A stretch of DNA of 64,000 nucleotides from Desulfuromonadaceae bacterium (GTDB lineage Bacteria; Desulfobacterota; Desulfuromonadia; Geobacterales; Pseudopelobacteraceae): assembly GCA_028712075.1 (NCBI GenBank), contig JAQTQX010000016.1:1-64000 (forward strand). The letters run 5' to 3'. The notes below the pieces were generated by a model. That model made no database searches, was not told where the DNA came from, and worked only from the letters and a program-made list of their open reading frames with translations. The position numbers and the translations under genes are program-made. Shown here in pieces: positions 35,786 to 44,280 of the stretch (within the stretch, counting starts at the first letter, position 1; each line of letters starts with the position of its first letter).

Positions 35786-38700
35786 ATGTTTTCCGGAATA
35801 AAAAATATATCTGTCCCCTTTTCTGCTGTCCCCTTTTCTGCTGTTCTTTTGCTGCTGTTGTGGGTATGGTGTGCCCCGGCGTTGTGCGGCGACATTTCTC
35901 TTGCCCTTGCGACGACTGTCTCGGTAACGGGGGCCTCTGCAACCACTGATGCGTCTGGGCAGGCCACTGTTTCAGTTACTGTTACCAACAAGGGAAACGA
36001 GCCGGCGAAAAATCTGTCATTACAGGCCCGGCTGCTTGAAAACCGGCATACCACCCAACGTATCGACCAAATACCCCCCGGAAAATCTCACGACGTTGTT
36101 TTTGCCCTCCCCGTTCCCCGGTCCGCCAACGGGACATACCCGCTGTTCCTTGACCTCCATTACGAGCATGTGAACGGCCAGAAGGTTTCATCTGTTGCAA
36201 TCGCATCTGTTCGGACTGCCGCAAATCTCCCTCCATCTTCGCTCGCTGTCGATGTGAAACTGAAGCGCCGGTGGGGGAATAAATCAATTTCGGCGCACGT
36301 TTCAGCAAAAAATCCCGCAATTTCTGCGGTTGCCCTTACCAGCTTTGCCCCCCCATCGGTGACGGTGGATCAGGATCATCGCCAGATACGTCTGAGCAAG
36401 GGTAGTGCCGACACCACGTTCCGCATTTCCGGAACGGAGGGGGCCGAAGGACGCTATGTAGTATATGTCGTCGCCGAGGCGGATGTGAACGGTAGCCATG
36501 ACTTTACTGCAACGGCCATTACGGTACCGATAGTCGCAGCGCAGAACATAGTGGAACAGTTCAGCCGGAAAGAGTGGCAGAGAGCCGGTTTCGCCCTGCT
36601 TGCCGTGCTGTTTTTCTTTGGGCTGAGCCGATCCCGGTGGCGTGCCGGTGGCAACAACTCGGGCGAGTTGGAAGAGGGCAGTGACCAGTATACGTTGATT
36701 ATGGATATGGGGATTCTCGCAGCGATTCTCCTGTTCATTCTGGTTAATCTGCATCCATCGAGCCTTATAACCAGCACAACGACAACCGGTGGCGATACCG
36801 CTTCCCACTATTACACCCTCGATTATCTGCGCCATGTACTGCTTCCGTCGGGCAGGGTCTCCGGCTGGACGATGGGAAACTACGCCGGTTTTCCGCTCCT
36901 GCAGTTTTACTTCCCGCTGCCGTTTCTGCTCATGTGTCTGCTGAGTGTCGCTGTACCGCTGCAGGTTTCATTTAAAATTATCAGTATTCTGGGGACATTC
37001 CTGCTGCCGGTTGCGGTGTATGTCATGCTGCGCTGCCTGCGCCGCCCCTTTCCCACGCCGATACTTGGTGCGATCTTTACCCTGCCGTTTCTGTTCAATT
37101 CAGCCAACTCCATGTGGGGTGCCAATATCCTCAGCACCCTGGCAGGCGAGTTTTCCTACAGCCTCAGTTTTGCACTGTCCCTGATCCTGCTGGGTACCCT
37201 CTACCACGGAGCCCGCCACGGGCGTTGGGTTATCGGCAATGCGCTGCTGGTGTTTCTGGTCGGCTTCAGTCATGGGTATACCCTGCTGTTTGTCGAGGCG
37301 GTGTCGCTGTTCTTCCTGATTACCGACGAAGGTTTCGTCAAGCGGTTTGTCTATCTGCTCAAAGTCTACACGCTCGGCTTCCTGCTGCTCGCCTTCTGGC
37401 TGGTGCCGCTCCTGCTGTACACCGGCTTCACGACGTCATATCATCTTGTCTGGGTCATCAATTCCTGGCGTGAAATTGTCCCGCCGCAGATAATGCCCTT
37501 TGCTGTCATGGCCGCTATCGGCAGCATTATAATTCCACTGTGGGCTTTCTTCCAACGTTCCGACCGGCAGGTGCTGACAGTGATTTCCTACCTCTGGTTC
37601 GGGCTGATCGCGTCGGTGGTATTTTTCATAGCTGCGCCAAAAATCGGTGTTGTCGATATCCGCTATGTTCCCTACGGGCAAATGATGGCGATCCTGATGG
37701 CTTCAATAACACTCGGATGGCTGGTGTGCTATCTTCCTGACAGAAGCCTCCTGCGAACGTTCCCTTTTCTCTGCCTGATTATGGTACTCCTCTGGACGGG
37801 GGGCAACCCGGGGCCGGTGTCCGGGTGGGCGCGGTGGAATTATGAGGGGTTTGAGACAAAGCCGACCTGGCCGCTTTTCCAGAAGATAAATAATAGTCTG
37901 AAAGGTGGCTTCGGTGATCCCCGGGTCATGTACGAACACTCAGAAGAACATAATGCCTTCGGCAGCAGCCGTGCCTTTGAATCACTGCCGCTGTTTGCCG
38001 GACGGGCTACGCTTGAGGGCCTGTATATGCAGGCCTCGATCAGTGCACCGTTCATCTTTTACCTGCAGTCGGAAGTCTCCACGGCCAAATCGGCGCCGTT
38101 TCCCCAGTATGAGTACACCACGATAAATTTTGAGCGGGCGCTCCCGCATCTGCGTCTTTTTAATGTCGGCACACTCGTGCTGCGTAGCGAGGGTGCCAAG
38201 CGGGCGATCCGTCTGGTGGCCGGGTACCGCCTGAAAGAGTCGCTGGGTGACTATGAATTGTGGGAGGTAACGGCCAACAGCGGCCGGTATGTCGAGCCGC
38301 TTGCCTATGAGCCGGTCCTGTTTCAGACGGATCGCTGGAAAACTGACAGCTATCGCTGGTTCATGGACGAAAAACTGCTTGATGTGCCCCTTGTCTTTGA
38401 AAAAAACGGGGTCACCGAAAAGAGCCCCGTTACACTGTCGTCAGACAACCTGACAAAGATTCCCCGCGTGCCTATTGACACGGCAGGGTGCCAGATCAGG
38501 GAAACTATCGGCAATGACGAGATCAGGATTGAAACCAACTGGATCGGTAAACCGTTGCTGGTCAAGGTGTCCTACCACCCGAACTGGCAGGTTGAAGGTG
38601 CGAAACGGATTTATCTCGTGTCACCCTCATTCATGCTGATTTATCCCGAGAAATCGACAGTGCGTCTCTATTATGGACGGGGGTGGCCGGACAGGACGGG

Positions 38701-39322
38701 GGGCTACCTCACGTTGGCCGGCATCGTAATTCTCCTGCTGAATCTCCCGCTTATCGGCAAAGGCCGCACAAGCGCATGGTATCTTCTTGCGGGGCGTCTC
38801 AATGTGCCACCATCGCTGACTCCCGAACTGGGCGTTATTATTCCGGTCCGGGTCAGGAAAATAATGGTTGCCGCTTCATTGTGTATCGCCGCACTCGGCG
38901 CGTTCTGGTTCTGCTACCACAGCTACACCAATGACAGTAACCGCATGTTCAACAGAGCTGTGCAGTTGAAGGATGCCAAACAGTTTGACAAGGCACGGGC
39001 CATGTTCCGCCGTGTCGCGGCAGAACAGCCGTTTACCAACCTGGCACACGACTCTGCCTATTACACGGCAATCTGCTATTATCTGGAAAACAACAACAGC
39101 GATGCAATATCCGCCTTCAGGAAATTGATAGAGGATTACCCCCAAAGCCAGTGGGTGCCGGAAGCATGGTATCATATCGGCCTCTGTCAGTTCCGCCTCG
39201 AGCAGCTCGGGGAAGGCAGTGCCACCATGAACCGCGTTATTCGCGACTATCCCGGGACAGTATGGGCAACGTATGCCAACGACCGGCTTGCAGAAAAAAA
39301 GCCGAAAAAACAGAGCGAGTAA
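35786..39322 (+). CDS. Large membrane protein, PTPS-related domain with C-terminal TPRs
   Basis: An 1178-residue protein. It has a signal peptide or first helix (VLLLLLWVWCAPALC), an extracytoplasmic beta-rich region to about 250 (NEW1/CARDB-like: VSVTVTNKGNEPAKNLSLQA), then a multi-helix membrane part typical of 6-pyruvoyl-tetrahydropterin synthase-related proteins (SHYYTLDYLRHVLLPSGRVSGW, NYAGFPLLQFYFPLPF). A large loop and a final helix follow, and from about residue 1050 tetratricopeptide repeats (AISAFRKLIEDYPQSQW). Despite the name, this family resembles lipid-linked sugar transferases. It sits 5 bases before a GT2 gene. Its first codons overlap a REP-like sequence (ATATCTGTCCCCTTTT), and VPFSA is coded twice there. 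Confidence 0.75.
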   Translation: MFSGIKNISVPFSAVPFSAVLLLLLWVWCAPALCGDISLALATTVSVTGASATTDASGQATVSVTVTNKGNEPAKNLSLQARLLENRHTTQRIDQIPPGKSHDVVFALPVPRSANGTYPLFLDLHYEHVNGQKVSSVAIASVRTAANLPPSSLAVDVKLKRRWGNKSISAHVSAKNPAISAVALTSFAPPSVTVDQDHRQIRLSKGSADTTFRISGTEGAEGRYVVYVVAEADVNGSHDFTATAITVPIVAAQNIVEQFSRKEWQRAGFALLAVLFFFGLSRSRWRAGGNNSGELEEGSDQYTLIMDMGILAAILLFILVNLHPSSLITSTTTTGGDTASHYYTLDYLRHVLLPSGRVSGWTMGNYAGFPLLQFYFPLPFLLMCLLSVAVPLQVSFKIISILGTFLLPVAVYVMLRCLRRPFPTPILGAIFTLPFLFNSANSMWGANILSTLAGEFSYSLSFALSLILLGTLYHGARHGRWVIGNALLVFLVGFSHGYTLLFVEAVSLFFLITDEGFVKRFVYLLKVYTLGFLLLAFWLVPLLLYTGFTTSYHLVWVINSWREIVPPQIMPFAVMAAIGSIIIPLWAFFQRSDRQVLTVISYLWFGLIASVVFFIAAPKIGVVDIRYVPYGQMMAILMASITLGWLVCYLPDRSLLRTFPFLCLIMVLLWTGGNPGPVSGWARWNYEGFETKPTWPLFQKINNSLKGGFGDPRVMYEHSEEHNAFGSSRAFESLPLFAGRATLEGLYMQASISAPFIFYLQSEVSTAKSAPFPQYEYTTINFERALPHLRLFNVGTLVLRSEGAKRAIRLVAGYRLKESLGDYELWEVTANSGRYVEPLAYEPVLFQTDRWKTDSYRWFMDEKLLDVPLVFEKNGVTEKSPVTLSSDNLTKIPRVPIDTAGCQIRETIGNDEIRIETNWIGKPLLVKVSYHPNWQVEGAKRIYLVSPSFMLIYPEKSTVRLYYGRGWPDRTGGYLTLAGIVILLLNLPLIGKGRTSAWYLLAGRLNVPPSLTPELGVIIPVRVRKIMVAASLCIAALGAFWFCYHSYTNDSNRMFNRAVQLKDAKQFDKARAMFRRVAAEQPFTNLAHDSAYYTAICYYLENNNSDAISAFRKLIEDYPQSQWVPEAWYHIGLCQFRLEQLGEGSATMNRVIRDYPGTVWATYANDRLAEKKPKKQSE
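35801..35822. repeat. REP-like sequence inside the 5' coding region
   Basis: AAAAATATATCTGTCCCCTT reads like the inverse complement of the AAAAGGGGACAGATNTATTT elements near 50.7-54.4 kb. It lies within the first 13 codons of the PTPS-related gene, with CCCCTTTTCTGCTGT repeated in tandem just after. Confidence 0.6.
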
Positions 39323-39327
39323 ACACC

Positions 39328-40278
39328 ATGGATTCCTCGTCACAGCCCTCAAGATCGCCCGAACTGTCTATTGTCATCCCTGCATTCAACGAGCAGGGCA
39401 ACCTGCAAGAACTGTATTCCGTACTGGAGCCGGTTCTCTCCGAGTGTGCCGTCACCTGGGAAATCATCTTCGCCGACGATGGCAGCCGGGATGACACCTG
39501 GCACGAGGTTGAACAGCTGCATCGCAGAGATGACAGGGTCAAGGGGGTGCGCCTGTCACGCAACTTCGGTCACCAGTATGCCCTGATGGCCGGACTGGTC
39601 CAGGCCCGGGGCGATGCGGTGATCTCGATGGACGCCGACCTCCAGCATCCGCCTGCCATGATTCCAGAGCTTATCGAGCAGTGGCGGCTCGGGAGCAAGG
39701 TGGTTCACACAAAACGGCTCGATCCGCAGAACATCAGCTGGTTTAAAAAATGGAGCTCGAACCTCTTTTATGCGATTTTCACCCATTTAAGTGGTGTCCC
39801 GATGGAAAGCGGCATGGCCGACTTCCGGCTGCTTGACCGGCAGGTGCTGGATGAAATCCTGCACTTTCGCGAGGAGGGGCTGTTCCTGCGGGGGATTGTG
39901 CAATGGATAGGGTACGAAAGATCCACCCTGACATACCAGTGCCAGGAGCGCTTCAGCGGGATAAGTAAATACACATTGCGGAAAATGATCAAATTTGCCT
40001 GGACCGGCATTACGTCTTTTTCGGTTATCCCGCTCAGGCTTGGTATCTATATCGGCATACTGACGAGCATTCTGGCCTTTGCCGAGATGGCGTACGCCAT
40101 TTTCATGCGGCTGTTTACCAACACGGTTGTGCCGGGCTGGGCGTCCGGCATTGCCATTGTCTCGTTTCTGTTCGGCATCCTGTTTATCCTGCTCGGGTTG
40201 ATCGGCGAGTATATTGGCAGAATCCTGGTTGAGGTGCGCAGGCGTCCCCGCTATCTGGTGAGTGAGCGGATCGAGTGA
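39328..40278 (+). CDS. GT2 glycosyltransferase (GtrB/DPM1-like)
   Basis: A 316-residue polyprenyl-phosphate glycosyltransferase-like protein. LSIVIPAFNEQGNL begins the GT-A fold; FADDGSRDDT and MDADLQHPP carry the donor-binding and metal aspartates. Two C-terminal helices (about 230-255 and 268-292) match GtrB. These enzymes move a sugar from a nucleotide to undecaprenyl phosphate on the cytoplasmic face. The stop is directly followed by the gtrA-like start, so the two act as a pair. The ATG at 39328 is chosen; the longer frame overlaps the previous gene. Confidence 0.92.
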   Translation: MDSSSQPSRSPELSIVIPAFNEQGNLQELYSVLEPVLSECAVTWEIIFADDGSRDDTWHEVEQLHRRDDRVKGVRLSRNFGHQYALMAGLVQARGDAVISMDADLQHPPAMIPELIEQWRLGSKVVHTKRLDPQNISWFKKWSSNLFYAIFTHLSGVPMESGMADFRLLDRQVLDEILHFREEGLFLRGIVQWIGYERSTLTYQCQERFSGISKYTLRKMIKFAWTGITSFSVIPLRLGIYIGILTSILAFAEMAYAIFMRLFTNTVVPGWASGIAIVSFLFGILFILLGLIGEYIGRILVEVRRRPRYLVSERIE

Positions 40279-40731
40279 ATGCGGCAACTCATCAGGTTCT
40301 GCATAGTCGGCTGCCTCAACTTTGCGATCAGCTTTACGGTCTTTTATCTGTCATACCGCTACTTCCCGCTTTCCAGGGTGATGGCCGCCGTATCAACGGC
40401 GATAGCCTCGGATATCACGTCCGTCCTCCGCTCTTTTGGCATCACTTCCATTGACGCTGCCGCGTCGAATGTCATCGGGTTCACCGCAGGGATGGGCAAC
40501 AGTTTTGTCTGGAACAAGCTCTGGACATTCAAGGTGGCGGCAGGCACAAAAAAACAGGCCGGCAGGTTTGTTCTGACAAATATTGTCTGCCTGCTTGTCA
40601 GTACAGGGGTGATTTTTGTCTGCACTGATCTGAATCAGTGGCCCTATCAGCCGGTTTGGCTGGTAACCATGGTGTTTGTGACGATAATCAATTTTGTGTT
40701 GAGCAAGTATTGGGTTTTTGCGCAAAAGTAG
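40279..40731 (+). CDS. GtrA-family flippase
   Basis: A 150-residue protein with four predicted helices: RFCIVGCLNFAISFTVFYLSY, a middle segment with NVIGFTAGMGNSFVWNKLWTF, FVLTNIVCLLVSTGVIFVC, and a last helix ending FVLSKYWVFAQK. The F.W.R.WTF-type motif is characteristic. GtrA proteins are thought to flip lipid-linked sugars made by GtrB. TGAATG joins it to the GT2 gene. Confidence 0.93.
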   Translation: MRQLIRFCIVGCLNFAISFTVFYLSYRYFPLSRVMAAVSTAIASDITSVLRSFGITSIDAAASNVIGFTAGMGNSFVWNKLWTFKVAAGTKKQAGRFVLTNIVCLLVSTGVIFVCTDLNQWPYQPVWLVTMVFVTIINFVLSKYWVFAQK

Positions 40732-40742
40732 CAATACAGAAC

Positions 40743-40823
40743 TAACCCCTCCCGACCTCCCCTTACTTTAAGGGGAGGAGCCTTTACCCCCCTCTTAAGT
40801 TAAGAGGGGCTGGGGGAGTTATG
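40743..40823. repeat. 81-bp double-hairpin repeat, copy 1
   Basis: Contains two perfect hairpins, a CCTCCCCTTA/TAAGGGGAGG stem and a CCCCTCTTAA/TTAAGAGGGG stem, enclosed by TAACCCCTCC and GGGGGAGTTA, which can pair as an outer stem. It lies between gtrA and the DUF559 gene. The same 81-bp unit occurs at 41213 and 41324. Confidence 0.9.
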
Positions 40824-40834
40824 TGGCCTAACGT

Positions 40835-41209
40835 ATGAGCTTCTTAAAAAACGATCCAACATTAAAAGAAAGACGACGGGAGATGCGTCGCAATCAGACT
40901 GATGCTGAAAAAGCATTATGGGCACGGTTGCGTAACAAGCAGTTTTTCGGCCTCAAATTTTTCAGACAATACAGCTTTGGACGATATATCCTTGATTTCT
41001 ACTGCCCGGAAAACAAATTGGCAGTTGAGCTGGATGGTGGCCAGCATAATGTGCCGGAGGGCAGAAGCTATGATGCGGAGCGCACGGCATACCTCAATGC
41101 ACATGGGGTTGAGGTTGTTCGGTTCTGGAATAATGAAGTGCTGTGTGAAATGGAAGGGGTGCTGGAGAGGTTATCCCAAAAGGCCAACACAGGGGTAATT
41201 CAAGGCTAA
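40835..41209 (+). CDS. DUF559 endonuclease-like protein
   Basis: A 124-residue DUF559 protein of the Vsr/MutH-like PD-(D/E)XK group. It starts with RRREMRRNQTDAEKALWARLRNKQF. The nuclease core follows: KFFRQYSFGRYILDFYCPENKLAVELDGGQH, where the D and ExD residues match the expected catalytic pattern, and VVRFWNNEV. Function is not established. The gene fills the gap between two copies of an 81-bp palindromic repeat: copy 1 ends 11 bases before its start and copy 2 begins 3 bases after its stop. It interrupts an otherwise continuous membrane/glycosyl gene cluster. No good ribosome site lies close to the ATG; GGGGGAG in the repeat is about 16 bases away. Confidence 0.88.
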   Translation: MSFLKNDPTLKERRREMRRNQTDAEKALWARLRNKQFFGLKFFRQYSFGRYILDFYCPENKLAVELDGGQHNVPEGRSYDAERTAYLNAHGVEVVRFWNNEVLCEMEGVLERLSQKANTGVIQG

Positions 41210-41212
41210 AAA

Positions 41213-41293
41213 GTAACCCCTCCCCGCCTCCCCTTACTTTAAGGGGAGGATCTTTTACCCCCCTCTTGAGATAAGAGGGGTCGGGGGAGTTAT
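41213..41293. repeat. 81-bp double-hairpin repeat, copy 2
   Basis: Same layout as copy 1 with few substitutions (loop changes in the second stem, TTGAGA for TTAAGT). It begins three bases after the DUF559 stop codon and could also work as its transcript end. Confidence 0.9.
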
Positions 41294-41323
41294 GATAACT
41301 GGTGCAAAGAAAGAGCGGTAAGG

Positions 41324-41404
41324 CTAACCCCTCCCAGCCTCCCCTTATCTCAAGGTAGGAGCCTTTACCCCCCTCTTAAGTTAAGAGGGGTTGGGGGAGT
41401 TATG
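41324..41404. repeat. 81-bp double-hairpin repeat, copy 3
   Basis: A third copy, 30 bases after copy 2. The first stem is damaged (CCCCTTATCTCAAGGTAGG), while the second stem is perfect. It ends 18 bases before the DUF2079 gene start. Confidence 0.88.
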
Positions 41405-41422
41405 AGTTATGAACTATGAAGT

Positions 41423-43468
41423 ATGAGGCATGACGTGACACTAAATAACAGCAATACCAATAGCATTCATACGTGCGGTCGTGACAGCTTCTTTGCCAAT
41501 CGCACCGCAACAGCTCTGCTTTCCCTGTTTGTCCTGACGTATGTGGCGCTCTTTTGTGCCACCTCTTTCATGACCTACTGGAGCTTTGGCATGTCTGCCT
41601 ATGATATCGGCATTCATGATCAGGCACTCTGGAAACTCTCCACCCTGCGCGGTTTCTTTAACACCATACGGGGCATGAACATCTGGGGCGACCATTGCTG
41701 GATCATCATGGCCGTCATGGCGCCGTTGTACCGGATCGTGCCACGCCTGGAGACGCTGCTGGCCATTCAGACCATTGCCCTTGCCGCCGGGTCGTTTCCT
41801 CTTGCCGCGTATGCCTACCGGAAGATCGGCAGTCGGTTCGCTGCACTGCTGCTGGCTGTGGCGTTCCTCCTGTCGCCGGCTCTCCAGAACATGAACCTTG
41901 AAAATGCCCATCCGGAAGTGCTTGCCGTTCCTTTTATTCTCTGGATGATCGCCGCTGCTGAAACAGATTCCTGGCGATCCTACAGTGCAGCGCTGCTGTT
42001 AGCGCTGTTCTGCAAGGAGGATGTCGCCCTTACGACGTTCGCCATCGGTTTCTTCGTCTTCTTCCGGCGCAACAGGCTTGCCGGCGGGGCCACCATGCTC
42101 TTCAGCGTGGTGTATTTTCTGTTCTGCATGAAAGTAATTCTTCCCTATGCAAACGGTTCCGGCTTTTTCCGATTCCAGAGCGGTTACTGGTTCAGCGAGT
42201 TCTGGAACCACAAGTTCGATATAAACTACTACTTCAATATTCTGGTTCGCCCGCAGGTGGGGCAGTATGTCTGGAAACTGTCCATGCCGCTGCTGGGCCT
42301 GTTCCTTCTCGATCCGCTACTGCTGCTCGCCGCCATTCCGGGGTTTGCCATCAACATTCTCAGCGGCAATGATTATCTGATTGGCATTGATTACCACTAT
42401 AATTACCATACGCTGCCGATTTTATGTGCGGCTGCGGCGGGCGGCATCGCCAGGGCACGCGGGTGGCTGCGCTTGGGTCACTCATCGGCAGTATCGCTTG
42501 CACTCCTGGTCTGTGCCGCCTCTGTAGCGGCAAACATCGCCTGGAGTCAGGCACCACTCACCAAGTGGCATGCACGGCTCAGTCATCAATGGCGCAACTA
42601 TCAGGAGTCGCAGGAGTGGCAACGCTTCGGCAGCCTGACCAGTGTGCTGCCCGAAAACAGGGATATTCCTGTCGCCGCCTCGCATAATCTGGTGCCGGCC
42701 CTGACGCACCGTACGGAAATATTCATGTTTCCGAATCCGTGGCAGGTCCACTATTGGGGCATAGCCGGTGAAAAGACCCTTACGCCTGACCGGGTTGAAT
42801 GGCTGGTTCTTGACAGCCGGGTGGTTGACAAGGGACAGCAGCAGTTGGTAACCCGGCTGTTCGAGTCACGGGAATTCTGCGCAGTTACCGAGGATGGCCC
42901 CTGGCTGGTTGCGCGTCGCAACGCGCCGGCCGGAACGGCGGCCGGCAGCGCACCGGTCTGCCCGCCGCGCATTTCCGTAAACGGGGTGCCTGCTGTGGCA
43001 CCGGCGCAGGGGATCAAAGGAAGTGTATATATATACAAGGAAGAACTGAAATCATTGCGCTCGCTCAATGGAGTAACTCCAGATTTTGAAATTAGTACCG
43101 ATACGATGTCTATCCCTGAAACCCAGGGCGTTCTCGCCCTGGCAGATGGGCAGAACCTCAAAGCGTCAGACAACGTGAGGGTGGTATTCGCGGGGCGATG
43201 GCGTGCACAGGGTAAGGGGGCGACGCAATTCCGCGTCCATGCCGATGACGGCTGCCGGATATACGTTGACGGCGAAATAGTCCTTGATTATAACGGGCCG
43301 CATGCTTTTGGCGCAGAAGCTGCCAGCAAACCGCTGCACTTAAGCAAGGGCGAGCATGTCATCGTGGTGGATTATTTTGAATGGGGTGGCAATGCAGGGC
43401 TGAACATAGAGTGGCAGGGCGTGAACGGGAAGTTTGAAGAGCTGAAAGCCGGGGCACTGCTTCCCTGA
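41423..43468 (+). CDS. DUF2079 membrane protein with C-terminal PA14 domain
   Basis: A 681-residue protein. The N-terminal 420 residues are a DUF2079 multi-helix membrane domain (YDIGIHDQALWKLS, NMNLENAHPEVLAVPF, LFCKEDVALTTFAIG), related to GT-C type transferases. A loop domain follows, and residues about 545-675 form a PA14-like carbohydrate-binding domain (RVHADDGCRIYVDGEIVLDYN, HVIVVDYFEWGGNAGLNIEW). The fusion suggests a membrane sugar transferase with an external sugar-binding part. It belongs by position to the GT2/gtrA cluster but is separated from it by the DUF559 unit. The start lacks a clear ribosome site. Confidence 0.8.
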   Translation: MRHDVTLNNSNTNSIHTCGRDSFFANRTATALLSLFVLTYVALFCATSFMTYWSFGMSAYDIGIHDQALWKLSTLRGFFNTIRGMNIWGDHCWIIMAVMAPLYRIVPRLETLLAIQTIALAAGSFPLAAYAYRKIGSRFAALLLAVAFLLSPALQNMNLENAHPEVLAVPFILWMIAAAETDSWRSYSAALLLALFCKEDVALTTFAIGFFVFFRRNRLAGGATMLFSVVYFLFCMKVILPYANGSGFFRFQSGYWFSEFWNHKFDINYYFNILVRPQVGQYVWKLSMPLLGLFLLDPLLLLAAIPGFAINILSGNDYLIGIDYHYNYHTLPILCAAAAGGIARARGWLRLGHSSAVSLALLVCAASVAANIAWSQAPLTKWHARLSHQWRNYQESQEWQRFGSLTSVLPENRDIPVAASHNLVPALTHRTEIFMFPNPWQVHYWGIAGEKTLTPDRVEWLVLDSRVVDKGQQQLVTRLFESREFCAVTEDGPWLVARRNAPAGTAAGSAPVCPPRISVNGVPAVAPAQGIKGSVYIYKEELKSLRSLNGVTPDFEISTDTMSIPETQGVLALADGQNLKASDNVRVVFAGRWRAQGKGATQFRVHADDGCRIYVDGEIVLDYNGPHAFGAEAASKPLHLSKGEHVIVVDYFEWGGNAGLNIEWQGVNGKFEELKAGALLP

Positions 43469-43592
43469 GCAATAAATGTAACTTAACCCCGGACACGGTG
43501 AACGCTGAGAAATCGAATGCATGTGATTTAAAGCCGAATCCTTATGGGTGAGTTATAAATCCCATTTTTCAGCTTATAACCCTCCGATTTTA

Positions 43593-43863
43593 CTCTGTGT
43601 TCTCTGTGATCTCTGTGTTTCAAATGCTTTTTCTAGGTTAAACAGTCTTTGGCAGGAATCCGAAGTTATCAGATTTGAACCGCGTGCTGTTCTTGACGTT
43701 TAAACCAAATTTACGCGGCTTTCAAATAATGGCGGACATCAATTTCTGCGCCGCTATTATGCGGAGATCTTTTCGATTCATGGGGTGAAGATGAACATAT
43801 TTGAGTGAAATTTGCAATAGCTCACAACAAAACCGGTTTCACACGGAGTCACAGAGGCACAAG
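43593..43863. repeat. CTCTGTG / CACAGAG repeat family, third locus
   Basis: The left arm CTCTGTGTTTCAAATGCTTT matches 28052-28071 except for one base; the right arm (43840-43863) is its imperfect inverse. Together with 26401-26531 and 27952-28080 these make a dispersed family confined to gaps between genes. Confidence 0.55.
43657..43697 (+). repeat. 41-bp direct repeat flanking the TA module, left
   Basis: AATCCGAAGTTATCAGATTT and the following 21 bases recur at 44903-44943 with three mismatches in 41. The two copies enclose the tacA-tacT pair. Confidence 0.85.
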
Positions 43864-43913
43864 GGGTATTCATCGGTCTTCTCATTGATCCGTCAGAAGT
43901 TAAACAAAAATGT

Positions 43914-43926
43914 TGCCAGTTTGGCA
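43914..43926. promoter_or_regulatory. Operator-like dyad upstream of tacA
   Basis: TGCCAGTTTGGCA is a perfect 5-bp dyad with a 3-base centre, 48 bases before the antitoxin start. DUF1778 antitoxins autorepress, so it may be their site; no clear -10/-35 is seen around it. Confidence 0.4.
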
Positions 43927-43974
43927 CCATAAAAGGTATTATTACGCCAATCTTAGTTACTGGAGGTGATTCTC

Positions 43975-44280
43975 ATGCGGGCGGCAACAACTCATAAACC
44001 AGTAAAGAATCCGGCGGCTGACGACCGGATAACAGCCAGGATTCCACATGCCAAGCGGGTCATAATTGAAAGGGCTGCTTCAATATATGGTGCAACTTTA
44101 AACCAGTTCATCGTACAGACAGCTCTTGACCGTGCGGGTGAGATTCTGGAGCGGGAAGAGACGCTGCGCCTTTCAGAGCGGGACGCTCTAACCTTTCTTG
44201 CAGCTCTGGATAATCCACCGGAACCATCATCACAACTTATATCAGCACTGCGAGCCCACAACCAGCTTGTCACATGTTGA
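43975..44280 (+). CDS. DUF1778 antitoxin (TacA-like)
   Basis: A 101-residue protein with an N-terminal ribbon-helix-helix part (DDRITARIPHAKRVIIERAASIYGATLNQFIVQTALDRAGEIL) and a C-terminal toxin-binding tail (SERDALTFLAALDNPPEPS). The start has GGAGGTG upstream. It should neutralise the acetyltransferase toxin and repress the pair. Its end overlaps the toxin start by 7 bases (ATGTTGA). Confidence 0.92.
   Translation: MRAATTHKPVKNPAADDRITARIPHAKRVIIERAASIYGATLNQFIVQTALDRAGEILEREETLRLSERDALTFLAALDNPPEPSSQLISALRAHNQLVTC

Larger units (their letters stand above)
43469..43974. other. Intergenic, repeats only
   Basis: About 500 bases without a gene. It holds CTCTGTGTTCTCTGTGATCT (from about 43594), continuing into TTTCAAATGCTTTTTCTAGG, an inverse CACACGGAGTCACAGAGGCA near 43840-43859, the first 41-bp direct repeat (43657-43697) and the TacA operator-like dyad. 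Confidence 0.6.

Noticed and set aside
40743-41404. 81-bp repeats as a CRISPR array
   Set aside because: Only three units, a 390-base gene between the first two, strong internal hairpins and no cas genes.
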